A stretch of 64,000 nt of DNA from Streptococcus sp. WB01_FAA12 (GTDB lineage: Bacteria; Bacillota; Bacilli; Lactobacillales; Streptococcaceae). Numbering within the stretch: position 1 is the stretch's first letter; every line of letters starts with the position of its first letter. Made by a program: the position numbers and the translations under genes. Below are positions 48,199-59,380 of this stretch, in pieces. Location: assembly GCF_012843315.1 (NCBI RefSeq), contig NZ_JABAEX010000009.1, positions 1 to 64,000 on the forward strand, given 5' to 3'. The notes beneath the pieces are model-generated. The model had not been told where the DNA came from and made no database searches. It was given only the letters and a program-made list of their open reading frames with translations.

Positions 48199-48229
48199 AA
48201 AAAAGAGTTCGAATTGAACTCTTTTTCAG
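48199..48229 (-). terminator. Terminator after the 6-phospho-beta-glucosidase
   Basis: AAAAGAGTTC (48201-48210) pairs with GAACTCTTTT (48216-48225), with TTTTTTTGC on the minus strand. It abuts the manA -10. Confidence 0.85.
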
Positions 48230-48279
48230 TTCTTATAAAGTAGGGAGAAGATTTTGTAAAAATAGTGAACAAATGTGCT

Positions 48280-49740
<1,461 letters not shown>

Positions 49741-49760
49741 TTACTACTTCATTTACTTAT

Positions 49761-49766
49761 ATTATA
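49761..49766 (-). promoter_or_regulatory. -10 of the 6-phospho-beta-glucosidase gene
   Basis: TATAAT on the minus strand about 42 nt before the ATG. The -35 is poor, so an activator may be needed. Confidence 0.45.
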
Positions 49767-49856
49767 CCCCAATATCCAGACCTTTACTTGTGAAATACTG
49801 CGGAATAACGATACTATTCTACTGTTTTGTTTTATTCGACAAATTTCTAGGGTTCG

Positions 49857-49923
49857 GTTTTTTAAAGAAATCGTCTTCAAAGATTTCTTTAAAAAACGAT
49901 TCTATGTATTAACATAGAATCGT
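49857..49923 (-). terminator. Two strong tandem hairpins after the DUF3592-like gene
   Basis: A 12-bp perfect stem (ACGATTCTATGT, 49896-49923) followed by TTTTTT on the minus strand terminates the gene at 49963. Directly beside it is a 16-bp perfect stem (49857-49872 with 49882-49897, GTTTTTTAAAGAAATC arm), stronger than most terminators here. The interval 49767-49856 is empty. Confidence 0.75.
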
Positions 49924-49962
49924 ATGATGAAAAGCTGAGCTTGAGAACAAAACAAGTAACTT

Positions 49963-50541
49963 CTATTTGACAAGATTTGGAAGAATAAACATGATGAAGA
50001 CGGCTAAAGCAAGCATCATTAGGATAAGAAGATAGACTGATAATTTAGTCAGCCATAAAAATCGACCTGGCTTTAACGGTCTTTCTACGTAAGAACATTT
50101 CGGTTTGTTCGGATCATAGTAAACAGTAACCTTTCCACCGATTGGAAAGCGCTCCATAAGCGGTGATTTTGTTACAGAAATGAAACTATTTCGCCGTACC
50201 TGATACCTTAACACTTGTGGAATTTCTCCATTATCGAAACCTTCCAACTTTACTTCAGAAACAATAGAGTTAAGCGGTGTTGCAACTGTTTTTGATACGC
50301 TAGAAAGAAATCTTGGCCCTACTACCTTGTACTGATTCCCGTCAGCAGTATATTCTACAACTGGGAGACTAATATCGTTATAAAGAACATTTGAATATCT
50401 TGTGATTTTTCCTTCAGTCTTTTCAGTACATTTTTTATCATCTAAATAACCACTAAAAATTAACTTACTGAACATAAAATACGTAAAGGCTGCAAACGCT
50501 AGCATCATACAGCCAAATAATAAAAAGAAACTCGTCGACAT
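49963..50541 (-). CDS. DUF3592-like membrane protein
   Basis: The 192-aa product has an N-terminal membrane helix (about 5-30), an extracytoplasmic beta-rich part with a GGKVTVYYDPNKPKC-type motif typical of DUF3592, and a second helix near the C-terminus (about 165-190). GGAG lies 9 nt before the ATG. The function is unknown. It stands alone between terminators. Confidence 0.75.
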   Translation of the reverse strand: MSTSFFLLFGCMMLAFAAFTYFMFSKLIFSGYLDDKKCTEKTEGKITRYSNVLYNDISLPVVEYTADGNQYKVVGPRFLSSVSKTVATPLNSIVSEVKLEGFDNGEIPQVLRYQVRRNSFISVTKSPLMERFPIGGKVTVYYDPNKPKCSYVERPLKPGRFLWLTKLSVYLLILMMLALAVFIMFILPNLVK

Positions 50542-50626
50542 CTTGATTCACTCCTAAACCTTCGTTAGGCTTCTATTTTAACAGAATATAAAAAAGGATA
50601 CAAGAATACTAACTATTTTCAACTTT

Positions 50627-50887
50627 TTAAATCAATGCCGTGATAGCCGTTACTAGGCCAAAAACGATACCTGGAGCATTGGCAGCCGCAAGTGGAATAT
50701 CTCTTTCCTTTTTGAAAAGACCGTAGTAAACCCATAGGCTACAGTTGATGGCTGCGACCAAGGGCTGGATGAAGTTTCCTTTTTGACCAGCCAGGTTGTT
50801 CATGATTTGTGGGAAGTAAGAGACATACATCATAACGGACATAAAGGTCGCTACCCAACCCAAAATTTTCATTTGTTTTTCAGACAT
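50627..50887 (-). CDS. SemiSWEET sugar transporter subunit
   Basis: The 86-aa product has three helices and the PQ motif (SYFPQIMNN), then NCSLWVYYGLFK and a third helix, as in bacterial SemiSWEETs, which pair up to make a sugar-facilitating pore. I use the ATG at 50887 because GAGG is 9 nt upstream; an in-frame ATG at 50905 has no ribosome site. Confidence 0.88.
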   Translation of the reverse strand: MSEKQMKILGWVATFMSVMMYVSYFPQIMNNLAGQKGNFIQPLVAAINCSLWVYYGLFKKERDIPLAAANAPGIVFGLVTAITALI

Positions 50888-50919
50888 TTTCAAAGCCTCT
50901 TTCATTTTTTATGAATCAT

Positions 50920-50948
50920 ATTTTATAATCTTTTTTCAAAACAATCAA
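50920..50948 (-). promoter_or_regulatory. SemiSWEET promoter
   Basis: TTGATT (50943-50948), a 17-nt spacer and TAAAAT (50920-50925). Confidence 0.55.
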
Positions 50949-51012
50949 GACTTTGTAGCTTTTGTTATGAAGATGTAAACTATCACAATCTTGTGATAAG
51001 AAAGAGGAAACA

Positions 51013-51040
51013 GAAAAAGATCGGATTGCTCCGATCTTTC
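51013..51040 (-). terminator. Terminator after the VOC gene (repeat hairpin 1)
   Basis: AAAGATCGGA-TTGC-TCCGATCTTT, with TTTTTC on the minus strand. It is nearly the same hairpin as at 51468. Confidence 0.8.
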
Positions 51041-51105
51041 AATAGTGCATATTCTCACATTCTGCATTAAGAATAATTATGGTTAGCTTCAAATGATTAA
51101 GCGCC

Positions 51106-51453
51106 CTATTTCATACGATAAAAGTCAATCACTAGGCCAGCAGGGCCTTTAACTAGTAGCGATTCCGTTCCCCAATCGGTTACAACTGAGCCGTATAAAA
51201 TCTCAGCACCAAGATCTTTCAACCGTTGGTAGTTCTGCTCTACATCCTCAACCTCAATGTGAAGAATGATTCCTGACTGAAAGTTTTTCAAAGGAATCAA
51301 ATGACTTTGTGACAACATGAGACAGTGACTGCCAATCGTGAACTGAGCAAAACTGTCGTCAACATAATCGGCTTTTTTATCCAAAATACGCTCCAAGTCA
51401 GCACAGACCTGGGGAACATTTGAAACGATGATATCTAATTGATTTAAATTCAT
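51106..51453 (-). CDS. VOC (glyoxalase/bleomycin-resistance fold) protein
   Basis: The 115-aa single-domain protein has the beta-alpha-beta-beta-beta pattern twice: MNLNQLDIIVSNVPQVCADL with IILHIEVEDVEQNYQRLKDLG, ending GPAGLVIDFYRMK. The substrate is unknown; antibiotic binding or a lyase role is possible. GGAGG supports the start. The gene is bracketed by two almost identical terminator hairpins. Confidence 0.85.
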   Translation of the reverse strand: MNLNQLDIIVSNVPQVCADLERILDKKADYVDDSFAQFTIGSHCLMLSQSHLIPLKNFQSGIILHIEVEDVEQNYQRLKDLGAEILYGSVVTDWGTESLLVKGPAGLVIDFYRMK

Positions 51454-51467
51454 TTACTATCCTCCAT

Positions 51468-51494
51468 AAAAAGACCGGATTACTCCGATCTTTT
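51468..51494 (-). terminator. Terminator after spxB (repeat hairpin 2)
   Basis: AAAGACCGGA-TTAC-TCCGATCTTT, with TTTTTATGG on the minus strand. It differs from the hairpin at 51013 by few bases. Confidence 0.75.
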
Positions 51495-51503
51495 CAAGTT
51501 CTG

Positions 51504-51560
51504 CTCTAAGAAAATCAAAGAATAAAATCTGCAAAGTTTACATTTGATTTTCGATGAGAG
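51504..51560. repeat. Decayed BOX-like palindrome
   Basis: CTCTAAGAAAATCAAA at the left and TTTGATTTTCGATGAGAG at the right form imperfect ends resembling BOX termini, with only ~23 bp between. It abuts the spxB stop codon. Confidence 0.45.
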
Positions 51561-51563
51561 GAA

Positions 51564-53339
51564 TTATTTGATTGCGCGTGATTGCAATCCTTCTTCTTCC
51601 AAGAAGAGGCGGAATGGTACGAGTTCTTCTGCTTCGTATTTTTCCTTAAAGGCTTTGATTGCTTCTTCTGAGTGAAGTTTTGGATCGAGTTCAAGTACTT
51701 CTACTGGAAGTGGACGATGTGGAGTGATGTGAGCATCAATAACAACAGTCTTGCCTTCTTTGTTGAGTTTAACAGCTTCTGCAACGACTGCGTCGATGTC
51801 TTCGATACGGTTTACAGTGAAACCTACAGCACCTTGCGCTTCAGCGATTTTCGCGTAGTCAGCGTTAGGGAAGTCACAACCAAACAAGTGTTTGTTTGTG
51901 TCTTCGTATTTGTCCTTGATGAAGGCATATTTACCATTTGAGAAGACAACGTTGATAACTGGAAGGTCGTATTGAACGTTTGTGATAACGTCTGGGTAGC
52001 ACATGTTGAATGCACCGTCACCCATGATGTTCCATACTTGTCGATCTGGATTGTCTTTCTTAGCAGCGATACCACCAGGAAGGGCAATACCCATTGTCGC
52101 AAAGAGTGGAGATGTACGCCACATGTTCTTAGGTGTCATGTGAAGGTGACGAGTAGATGTTTGAGTAGTGTCACCTACGTCGATTGAATAGATAGCGTCT
52201 TGATCAGCATGTTTGTTGATTGCATTGTAAACTTGATACAATTGCAATTCACCCTCAGTTTTACCTTCGAGTTTGTTCATGTAATCACGCCAGTTTTGGT
52301 TATTCTTAACGTTTGCACGCCACCATGGAGTAGACTCAACTGGGTTTACTTTGTCAAGGATTGCTTTCGCTGCTTGACCTGCATCACCAAGGATTGAAGC
52401 GTCAAGGGCATGGCGTTTACCAAGTTTGTAAGGGTCGATATCTACTTGGATGAATTTTTCAGTGTTCTTGAAGGCTTCGTAAACTTCAGCAAATGGGAAG
52501 TTTGAACCAAGGAAAAGAACTGTGTCTGCTTCGAAGACCACTTCGTTGGCTGGTTTCCAACCAACACGGTAAGCAGAACCTGTCAACCCTTCGTAGTTCC
52601 ATTCGAAAGCTTCAAAGTTTTTACCAGTTGTGATGATTGGTGCTTTGATTTTACGTGACAATTCAGTGATCACTTCACCAGCTTTAACACCACCGTAACC
52701 AGCGTAGATAACTGGGCGTTCAGCATTGTTCAAGATTTCAACAGCTTTGTCGATTTCAACTTCGTTCAAAGCAGGAGCGATGAATGAACGCTCGTATGAA
52801 CCTGAACCGTAGTATGAGTTTTCGTCGATCTCTTGGAAACCAAAGTTTACTGGGATTTCAACAACAGCTGGACCTTTTTTAGAAACTGCAGCACGGCAAG
52901 CTTCGTCGATTACTTTTGGCAATTGCTCAGCGTAAGCTACACGTTTGTTGTAGACAGCGATACCGTTGTACATTGGGTTTTGGTTCAATTCTTGGAAAGC
53001 ATCCATGTTGAGTTCGTTAACTGGACGTGATCCAAGGATAGCAAGGAATGGAGTGTTATCCATAGCTGCATCGTAAACACCGTTAATCAAGTGAGTCGCA
53101 CCTGGACCACCTGAACCTACTGCAACCCCGATTGAACCGCCGAATTTAGCTTGCATCACCGCTGCAAGAGCACCCGTTTCTTCGTGGCGAACTTGCAAGA
53201 AGCGGATATCTTTGTCTTCAGCCAAAGCATCCATGAGTGAGCTGAGTGTTCCTGATGGGATACCGTAGATAGTGTCTACGCCCCATGTTTTCAATACGTT
53301 GAGCATTGCTGCAGATGCAGTAATTTTCCCTTGAGTCAT
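51564..53339 (-). CDS. spxB: Pyruvate oxidase SpxB
   Basis: SpxB converts pyruvate, phosphate and oxygen to acetyl phosphate, CO2 and hydrogen peroxide. Peroxide kills competitors and damages host cells. The 591-aa ThDP/FAD enzyme has [17 protein letters not shown] (activating Glu) and the ThDP motif GDGAFNM...NVVFSN. Full length and intact, it predicts a peroxide producer. GAAGGAGAG precedes the ATG. Upstream (53376-53505) are CG-centred palindromic strings such as AAAAGCGCTTTT and TGAAAACGTTTCA that might bind CcpA, but none fits the cre consensus well. Confidence 0.96.
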   Translation of the reverse strand: MTQGKITASAAMLNVLKTWGVDTIYGIPSGTLSSLMDALAEDKDIRFLQVRHEETGALAAVMQAKFGGSIGVAVGSGGPGATHLINGVYDAAMDNTPFLAILGSRPVNELNMDAFQELNQNPMYNGIAVYNKRVAYAEQLPKVIDEACRAAVSKKGPAVVEIPVNFGFQEIDENSYYGSGSYERSFIAPALNEVEIDKAVEILNNAERPVIYAGYGGVKAGEVITELSRKIKAPIITTGKNFEAFEWNYEGLTGSAYRVGWKPANEVVFEADTVLFLGSNFPFAEVYEAFKNTEKFIQVDIDPYKLGKRHALDASILGDAGQAAKAILDKVNPVESTPWWRANVKNNQNWRDYMNKLEGKTEGELQLYQVYNAINKHADQDAIYSIDVGDTTQTSTRHLHMTPKNMWRTSPLFATMGIALPGGIAAKKDNPDRQVWNIMGDGAFNMCYPDVITNVQYDLPVINVVFSNGKYAFIKDKYEDTNKHLFGCDFPNADYAKIAEAQGAVGFTVNRIEDIDAVVAEAVKLNKEGKTVVIDAHITPHRPLPVEVLELDPKLHSEEAIKAFKEKYEAEELVPFRLFLEEEGLQSRAIK

Positions 53340-53530
53340 AATGATAACTCTCCTTCAAAATAATTTCATACATTTACAAAAAGCGCTTTTATATGTTGTT
53401 TGAAAGCGATTCAGTAAATTTACAATCCTAATTTACCACATTTACTTTGAGTATCCTAAGAATGTGCTCAGAAGTTTTCATTCTCTATTACAGCACAGAT
53501 TGAAAACGTTTCACAGAACTGTTTTATAAT

Positions 53531-53554
53531 AAAAAAGCGGTAAGTACCGCTTTT
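53531..53554 (-). terminator. Terminator of the cop operon
   Basis: AAAAGCGGTA (53533-53542) pairs with TACCGCTTTT (53545-53554), with T's on the minus strand. It overlaps the copA stop codon. Confidence 0.85.
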
Positions 53555-55775
53555 AGTCTATTTTACCAAAGTTTAGCATGAGTGAACTGGTTAAAACAGA
53601 TACAGAACTAAAGGCCATAGCAAGACCCGCCAGTTCTGGGTTGAGCACCAGACTAATACCTGAAAAAATTCCTGCTGCAATCGGAATTCCAATGACATTG
53701 TAGATAAAGGCCCAGAAAAGATTGAGCAGAATTCGATTAAAGGTTTTCTTACTCATGTCAAAGGCACGAACCACTCCTAGGAGGTTATTAGTTGTCAACA
53801 CCAAATCTGCTGACTCGATGGCAATATCTGTTCCAGCTCCCATAGCAATCCCGACATCCGCTACACTGAGGGCAGGAGCGTCATTGATACCATCACCAAC
53901 AAAGGCTACTTTGCCAGCCTGTTGCAGTTGATGGATCTCATGCGCTTTTTCTTCAGGTAGAACGCCTGCAATGACCTCTTCGATTCCGATTTTGTCTGCA
54001 ATAGCACGCGCCACACCTGCATTGTCTCCTGTCAGCATGACTGTTCGGAGACCACGTTTTTTCAGCTGACTGATGGCTAGCTTGGCACTTTCCTTGGGAA
54101 TATCTTGCAGGGCAAGCAAGCCTTTGATTTCATTGTCAACAGCCAAGTACACAACTGTCTTAGCTTCTTTTTCCAGTTCTTCAAGTTTTTCTTGGTAAGT
54201 GCTCGAAATATCCATTCCATCAAGCATTTTGGCATTTCCAAGCAAGACTTGTTTCCCATGGATTTGCCCTGAAACACCTTTTCCATGAAGGGCTTGGAAA
54301 TTCTCTACAGCTTGAAAATCAAGTCCAACTTCAGTCGCTCGCTTGACAATGGCTTGAGCCAGTGGGTGTTGAGAGGCTTCTTCCAAAGAAGCCGCCAAGC
54401 CTAATACTTCTGTCTCATCACCAATGATATCAGTGACCACAGGTTTTCCTTCCGTCAAAGTCCCTGTCTTATCAAAAACAATAGTTTGGACTCTCTGAAT
54501 CTCCTGTAAGACAGTTCCATTTTTAAGAAGAACTCCCATCTTGGCACTACGACCAGTTCCCACCATAAGAGCCGTTGGTGTTGCAAGTCCCAAGGCACAA
54601 GGGCAAGCGATAATCAAAACTGCTACTCCATAAAGGAGAGAGGCCACAAAGCTAGCCCCAAGCAAGACAAACCAAATCCAAAAGGTCAGAATCGCTAAAA
54701 TGACAACCGCTGGGACAAAAATCCCTGAAATTTTATCCGTCAAATCCTGAATCGGTGCACGGCTAGTCTGAGCTTTCTTCACAAAGTCCACAATCTGTGC
54801 CAAGACAGTCTCTGAACCAACTTTTTCTGCTTTAAAAACCAGTGTTCCACTATTATTGATGGTTGAGCCAATCACAGTATCTCCAACCGTTTTGTCCACT
54901 GGCAGACTCTCACCTGTCACCATGGATTCGTCAATACTGGACACACCTTCGACTACAACACCATCAACCGCAATCTTTTCACCAGGACGCACTCGAATCA
55001 GATCACCTATCTTGACTTGTTCCAAAGGAACTTGAACATAGCTATCATCACGCAAGACTTCTGCAGTTTTAGCTTGCAAATCTAGTAATTTCTCTACAGC
55101 TTGGGAAGTATTTTTCCGCATTTTTTCCTCAAAAACTGCCCCCAAAAGAACAAAGAAGAGGATAAAACCAGCACTTTCAAAGTAAACGGGGAGACCAGCG
55201 AAGAGAGCAACTAAACTATAGAAATAGGCCACTAGGGTTCCCAGAGCAACCAAGCTATCCATGTTGGCATTGTGCTTTTTAAAGCTGGCCCAAGCACTCT
55301 GAATATAAGGACCACCGGCCACTAGCATGATAGGTGTTGTGGCTAAAAAGGTGCCCCAATGCATGACTTGGTGACTAATTCCTCCTGTCGACATCCCAAT
55401 CATGAGAATCACAAGAGGCACAGTAAAGATACTAGTAATCCAAAAACGTTGCAAAAGTGACAAAGATTTTCGAGTCTTCTCAACTACGGTATAACTTCCC
55501 TTTTGCATCTTCATACCACATGAGAATTCATGCTCACCCAACTCTCGAGGTGTAAAACGAATTGTCTTCTCTTCATCTACGCCGATTGGTTCCAAGATGC
55601 CTTCTTCTTCAAACAGAATTTCCTTATAACAGTTTGAAGGAGTTGTACGATGAAAGGTAATTTCAGCGGGAATTCCTTTTTGAAGCTGGATGTGGGCTGG
55701 ATGGTAGCCTTTGTCTGCCGTGATACGGATTTTTTGAACACCATTTTCAAGACTTGCTTTTACAATTTCAGTCAT
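53553..55775 (-). CDS. copA: Copper-exporting P1B-ATPase CopA
   Basis: CopA pumps Cu(I) out of the cell. The 740-aa protein has CPC at 391-393 in the transport helix, phosphorylated D435 in DKTGTLT and a SQHPLA nucleotide motif. The N-terminus (about 1-100) is a cupredoxin-like domain similar to CupA ([13 protein letters not shown]), not a heavy-metal-associated CxxC domain. It starts 9 nt after cupA. Confidence 0.95.
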   Translation of the reverse strand: MTEIVKASLENGVQKIRITADKGYHPAHIQLQKGIPAEITFHRTTPSNCYKEILFEEEGILEPIGVDEEKTIRFTPRELGEHEFSCGMKMQKGSYTVVEKTRKSLSLLQRFWITSIFTVPLVILMIGMSTGGISHQVMHWGTFLATTPIMLVAGGPYIQSAWASFKKHNANMDSLVALGTLVAYFYSLVALFAGLPVYFESAGFILFFVLLGAVFEEKMRKNTSQAVEKLLDLQAKTAEVLRDDSYVQVPLEQVKIGDLIRVRPGEKIAVDGVVVEGVSSIDESMVTGESLPVDKTVGDTVIGSTINNSGTLVFKAEKVGSETVLAQIVDFVKKAQTSRAPIQDLTDKISGIFVPAVVILAILTFWIWFVLLGASFVASLLYGVAVLIIACPCALGLATPTALMVGTGRSAKMGVLLKNGTVLQEIQRVQTIVFDKTGTLTEGKPVVTDIIGDETEVLGLAASLEEASQHPLAQAIVKRATEVGLDFQAVENFQALHGKGVSGQIHGKQVLLGNAKMLDGMDISSTYQEKLEELEKEAKTVVYLAVDNEIKGLLALQDIPKESAKLAISQLKKRGLRTVMLTGDNAGVARAIADKIGIEEVIAGVLPEEKAHEIHQLQQAGKVAFVGDGINDAPALSVADVGIAMGAGTDIAIESADLVLTTNNLLGVVRAFDMSKKTFNRILLNLFWAFIYNVIGIPIAAGIFSGISLVLNPELAGLAMAFSSVSVLTSSLMLNFGKID

Positions 55776-55784
55776 ATCATTCTC

Positions 55785-56156
55785 CTATTCTACAATCATC
55801 TTACCGTGCATCATATTCATGCCACAAGAGAAACCATACTCTCCAGCCTGTTCAGGCATGATTTCCACTACATACTCTTCACCCATTGGCAGGTCCGCAT
55901 GCACTCCAAAATCTGGAAAAACAATCTGATCCAGACAGGGTGACGGGTCCTTACGGTCAAAGACAATGCGGGCTGGCACTGATTTCTTGAGGATAATCAA
56001 CTCTGGAGTATACCCTCCCATGACTTCCACTCGAATCTCTTGGTAGCCCTTTTTTTGCTGGGCCTTTTGTTCAGATTTTTCAGGCTTTTTGAAAAACCAA
56101 AACAAGATAAACGCTATAAGGGCAATACAAATAATGGTTACAATACTATTTAACAT
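55785..56156 (-). CDS. cupA: Membrane-anchored copper chaperone CupA
   Basis: The 123-aa protein has one N-terminal helix (5-22) and a cupredoxin-like domain with the Cu(I) ligands C74, C111, M113 and M115 (FSCGMNMMHGKM), the positions known in pneumococcal CupA. It hands copper to CopA and is needed for copper tolerance. It is the second gene of copY-cupA-copA. Confidence 0.95.
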   Translation of the reverse strand: MLNSIVTIICIALIAFILFWFFKKPEKSEQKAQQKKGYQEIRVEVMGGYTPELIILKKSVPARIVFDRKDPSPCLDQIVFPDFGVHADLPMGEEYVVEIMPEQAGEYGFSCGMNMMHGKMIVE

Positions 56157-56166
56157 GACGTCTCCT

Positions 56167-56562
56167 TTACATACAATTACATCTTACTTCTGTTACAGCG
56201 CTTGATTTCTTCTTAGAAATCACAGCTTCTAAGTCTTCCAAGTCAGCCAAAGTAAAATCACATTCAGCAATCAAATCAGCCAACAAGTTCTTAATCCTAC
56301 GAGAACAAACCTTGTCCTTGATATCTTGGACAAGTAAATCCCGACTTTGGTCCAAAGTTAAAAGGGCTGAATAGACAAAGAACTTGCCTTCTTTTTTCCT
56401 TGTCAGACACTCCTTCTCAACCAGACGAGCTAAAAGAGTCTGAATGGTTGATTTGGACCAGTCAAACCGCTCTGCCAGAACCCTGATCAAATCCCTACTG
56501 GTCTGTTCGCCCTGCATCCAAACAATCTTCATAACTTGCCATTCTGCATCTGAAATCTGCAT
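56167..56562 (-). CDS. copY: Copper-responsive repressor CopY
   Basis: The 131-aa BlaI/MecI-type winged-helix repressor (MQISDAEWQVMKIVWMQGEQ) ends in the metal-binding CNCM. Copper binding releases it from the cop boxes upstream. The ATG at 56562 has GGAGGGG nearby; the longer frame uses a TTG within the operator. Only one CxC is present at the C-terminus, with single cysteines further inside. Confidence 0.94.
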   Translation of the reverse strand: MQISDAEWQVMKIVWMQGEQTSRDLIRVLAERFDWSKSTIQTLLARLVEKECLTRKKEGKFFVYSALLTLDQSRDLLVQDIKDKVCSRRIKNLLADLIAECDFTLADLEDLEAVISKKKSSAVTEVRCNCM

Positions 56563-56580
56563 CAGCACCCCTCCAAAATC

Positions 56581-56591
56581 TACATTTGTCA
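56581..56591 (-). promoter_or_regulatory. cop box 1
   Basis: TACATTTGTCA on the plus strand matches the CopY operator KACANNYGTMR at every position. It lies between the -10 and the start of copY. Confidence 0.85.
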
Positions 56592-56603
56592 ATTATGATT
56601 CTA

Positions 56604-56632
56604 AGTATACTCTCAAAATCTACATTTGTCAA
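56604..56632 (-). promoter_or_regulatory. cop operon promoter with cop box 2
   Basis: Consensus TTGACA (56627-56632), a 17-nt spacer and TATACT (56604-56609). A second exact operator (56621-56631) overlaps the -35, so bound CopY would block polymerase. Confidence 0.88.
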
Positions 56633-56634
56633 TT

Positions 56635-56661
56635 AAAAAGAACTGATGCATAGCATCAGTT
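56635..56661 (-). terminator. Terminator of pyrFE
   Basis: AACTGATGC pairs with GCATCAGTT, followed by TTTTTAA on the minus strand, ending three bases from the cop promoter -35. Confidence 0.85.
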
Positions 56662-56688
56662 CCATCAAAATCTAAGAAATGAGTTTCT

Positions 56689-57318
56689 CTATCCTTGCCA
56701 ATTTTCTTGGTCTTCTTTGAATCGTTTTAAGAGATCTAATCCCTCTGGTGTGATGTGGCCTTCTTCCTGAGCTAGGTGGATGAGCTCGCTGTAGTTTGAG
56801 AGAGTCACCAGTTTCACGCCTGCGTTTGCAAAGTTCTTATCTGCTTTTGCTAGTTGATAACTAAAAATCGCTACGACACCGAGAACATCTGCTCCTTCAC
56901 GCTTGGCAGCTGCTACCGCTTCGAGAACTGAACCACCAGTTGAGATCAAGTCTTCTACAATTACCATTTTTTGCCCCTGAGCTACGCGACCTTCGATTTG
57001 ATTACCTGCTCCATGGTCTTTTGGTTTGCTACGGATATAGGCAAATGGTAGGTTCATCTTATCCGCAATGATGGCTCCGTGCGGAATCCCTGCTGTCGCA
57101 GTTCCTGCAATCACTTCAACCTCTGGAAAGGCTACTTTGATAGCATCCACAAAACCATTTTCAATCAAGGTTCTAGTTTCTGGGTAAGCTAGGGTCACAC
57201 GATTATCCGTATAGATAGGTGACTTAATACCAGATGCCCAAGTGAAAGGCTCTTCTGGTTTGAGATAAACCGCTTGAATTTTCAATAGATGGCTAGCAAT
57301 GTCTCTAGCAAGTGTCAT
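56689..57318 (-). CDS. pyrE: Orotate phosphoribosyltransferase
   Basis: PyrE makes OMP from orotate and PRPP. The 209-aa protein has the PRPP motif [12 protein letters not shown] and [12 protein letters not shown]. It is the second gene after pyrF in a PyrR-controlled unit. Confidence 0.95.
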   Translation of the reverse strand: MTLARDIASHLLKIQAVYLKPEEPFTWASGIKSPIYTDNRVTLAYPETRTLIENGFVDAIKVAFPEVEVIAGTATAGIPHGAIIADKMNLPFAYIRSKPKDHGAGNQIEGRVAQGQKMVIVEDLISTGGSVLEAVAAAKREGADVLGVVAIFSYQLAKADKNFANAGVKLVTLSNYSELIHLAQEEGHITPEGLDLLKRFKEDQENWQG

Positions 57319-57360
57319 GGTATACTCCTTCTTATCCTTAAATCTGTAATCAAATACGCT

Positions 57361-58062
57361 TTAGACCCAATCGCGTGTCCATTCTTCCTTGATAGCATGG
57401 TAGGCTGCTACAGGATCTTCTGCCTGTGTGATAGGACGGCCTACTACAATGTAATCACTACCGATTTGATAGGCCTGACCAGGGGTCACTACGCGTTTTT
57501 GATCCGCTGCTTCAGCACCTGCTGGTCGAATACCTGGTGTCAAGCAGATAAAATCTTCGTTTGTCGCCTCCTTGATGAGTTGGGCTTCTTGGGCTGAGCA
57601 AACCACTCCATCCAATCCAGCTTCAGCTGTTTTCTTAGCATAGTGAATGACCGACTCCTGCAGGCTAGTTTGGATATTTTGACAGTCTTGCATCTGTTCC
57701 TCGGATGTTGAGGTCAATTGGGTCACCGCGATAAGAATCCCTTGATCACCAAGGCCTTCACGCGCAGCCTGCATCATTTCAAGCCCACCTGCAGCCTGAA
57801 CATTGGTCATATCGACACCCAGACTTGACAAGATTTTCATGGTTGACTTGACTGTATTTGGAATATCATGCAACTTGAGATCCAAAAAAACACTATGTCC
57901 CAATGATTTCAAATAACGCACAACTTCGGGCCCTACTGCATAGTAGATTTCCATTCCTACCTTGACATAGAGTTTTTCCTCTGCTGGAAAAAGGGCTAAA
58001 AATTCTTTGGCTTCCTCGAAACTTGGAAAATCCAGAGCAATGACCGGGCGACTCTCACGCAT
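57361..58062 (-). CDS. pyrF: Orotidine-5'-phosphate decarboxylase
   Basis: PyrF makes UMP from OMP. The 233-aa protein has [14 protein letters not shown] with the catalytic DxKxxD (D-L-K-L-H-D) and GIRPAG near the end. It is first in the pyrF-pyrE unit, just after the attenuator leader. Confidence 0.95.
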   Translation of the reverse strand: MRESRPVIALDFPSFEEAKEFLALFPAEEKLYVKVGMEIYYAVGPEVVRYLKSLGHSVFLDLKLHDIPNTVKSTMKILSSLGVDMTNVQAAGGLEMMQAAREGLGDQGILIAVTQLTSTSEEQMQDCQNIQTSLQESVIHYAKKTAEAGLDGVVCSAQEAQLIKEATNEDFICLTPGIRPAGAEAADQKRVVTPGQAYQIGSDYIVVGRPITQAEDPVAAYHAIKEEWTRDWV

Positions 58063-58098
58063 TCTTTTCTCCTATTCTTTGTTAACAGTCCATTGCTC

Positions 58099-58190
58099 AA
58101 AAAAAGGAACCTGCTAGCAGCTAGGTTCCACGAAAAACGGGTAGTTTCCACCCTTTCACTGTCTAACCTTAGCTGCCTCTCTGGACTGCT
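58099..58190 (-). promoter_or_regulatory. PyrR-binding attenuator leader of pyrFE
   Basis: The minus strand reads AGTCCAGAGAGGCAGCTAAG (PyrR anti-antiterminator loop), then an antiterminator segment and a terminator hairpin GGAACCTGCTAGCAGGTTCC-like stem at 58106-58129 followed by TTTTTTT. With UMP, PyrR binds the loop and termination occurs. Confidence 0.9.
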
Positions 58191-58206
58191 TTAAAAGTTT
58201 TCTACT

Positions 58207-58235
58207 ATTCTATTATTTATAACGACACTTGTCAA
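58207..58235 (-). promoter_or_regulatory. pyrFE promoter
   Basis: TTGACA (58230-58235), a 17-nt spacer and TAGAAT (58207-58212), about 20 nt before the PyrR leader. Confidence 0.75.
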
Positions 58236-58252
58236 GTAAAAACTGAAGATTC

Positions 58253-59371
58253 TTATTCTTGTTTCTTTTCTTCAGCTTTTTTTTCTTCCTGTTTTTTCTT
58301 CTCTGCTTCTTTAGCTTCTTGTTTAGCCTTTTCCTCAGCTTCTTCTAAACGTTTATCAGCCAGGCTAGTGCTATAGATTCCTGCCTCCATATCGATGAAG
58401 CTCGGTTCTGCTAGTTGTGGCTTAATTTTGCTGTAATAAGGTAATTTCTTACTCAGCTCTGACAAGGGAACTACTATTTCATCTGTATCCTGCATAGTAA
58501 TTTTTAGAAGATCGGCAGTTGCCTTACTTGGAGCTAGTTCGATCTTCTGGATCTGACTCTTTATGTCCTCACTAATGCTAGAAAGACCCGTTATCAAATC
58601 CTTCACCTGCTGCTCATCGTTAAAGGTGACTGTTAGGTAGGTCTCAGGCAGGTTCAAAAGGTTGACAGGGCTTGAGTCAATTGTTCCACTAGATAGGATT
58701 GGATAGTGGTCTTCACCTGTCACATAGTAGCCAACAATCTCAAACTCTTTAACTTCAATCGTAAAGTTTGTCGGAAATTTGTAGTCAATCTTTGCTGACT
58801 CTATCCAGTGATTCGACTTGATCTGTTCAGCGTGCTTCTCCTTGTTCCATAACAATGACAAGGTATAGTCGCTATCCTGAATGCCAGAAACCTGTTTAAT
58901 GTCATCCGCTTGAGTCTGGACATTGCCCTTAACCTCGATATGCTTGATAGTCGAAAGAGGGGTCAAGAGATAGATAGAAAGGAGGAGAACCAGAACACTC
59001 GGTACCAAGATACTCACAGCTCGCCAAATATGAACAGGAGCAATTTTCGGCTTGGCAGGTTTTTCTGGTTTTTCTTTTTTCTTCTTCTCTTTTTCCTCTT
59101 TGACTTTATGATCATCCTTTTGTGATTTTTCTTCTTTTTCGGATGGTTCTTCGTCTGGAACAGTTTCGTTCTGGTCGGAATCACTTGATGACTTCTTACT
59201 TTCCTCTAACAACTTAGAGTTTTTCCCCATTCGAGCTTGTTTTTCCTTTTCCTTCTCTTCAGCTAGAGCAGCTTCTTCCTCAGCCTTCTTTTTCAGGTAT
59301 TCTTGGTTCCGCTTCTGCCATTCAGACAATTCTTGTTTCTGGTTTGATTCTTTTTTCTTATCCTTTGACAT
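58253..59371 (-). CDS. divIB: Cell division protein DivIB (FtsQ)
   Basis: DivIB joins DivIC and FtsL at the septum. The 372-aa protein has a very charged cytosolic tail (1-110), one helix (about 117-137), a POTRA domain from about 140 (TIKHIEVKGNVQTQADDIKQ), the beta domain, and an Ala/Glu/Lys-rich C-terminal end. It is the third gene of murD-murG-divIB. Confidence 0.93.
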   Translation of the reverse strand: MSKDKKKESNQKQELSEWQKRNQEYLKKKAEEEAALAEEKEKEKQARMGKNSKLLEESKKSSSDSDQNETVPDEEPSEKEEKSQKDDHKVKEEKEKKKKEKPEKPAKPKIAPVHIWRAVSILVPSVLVLLLSIYLLTPLSTIKHIEVKGNVQTQADDIKQVSGIQDSDYTLSLLWNKEKHAEQIKSNHWIESAKIDYKFPTNFTIEVKEFEIVGYYVTGEDHYPILSSGTIDSSPVNLLNLPETYLTVTFNDEQQVKDLITGLSSISEDIKSQIQKIELAPSKATADLLKITMQDTDEIVVPLSELSKKLPYYSKIKPQLAEPSFIDMEAGIYSTSLADKRLEEAEEKAKQEAKEAEKKKQEEKKAEEKKQE

Positions 59372-59380
59372 TGGTTTTCC

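Noticed and set aside
53376..53505. cre sites upstream of spxB
   Set aside because: The palindromic CG-centred strings miss three or more consensus positions; mentioned only in the gene entry.
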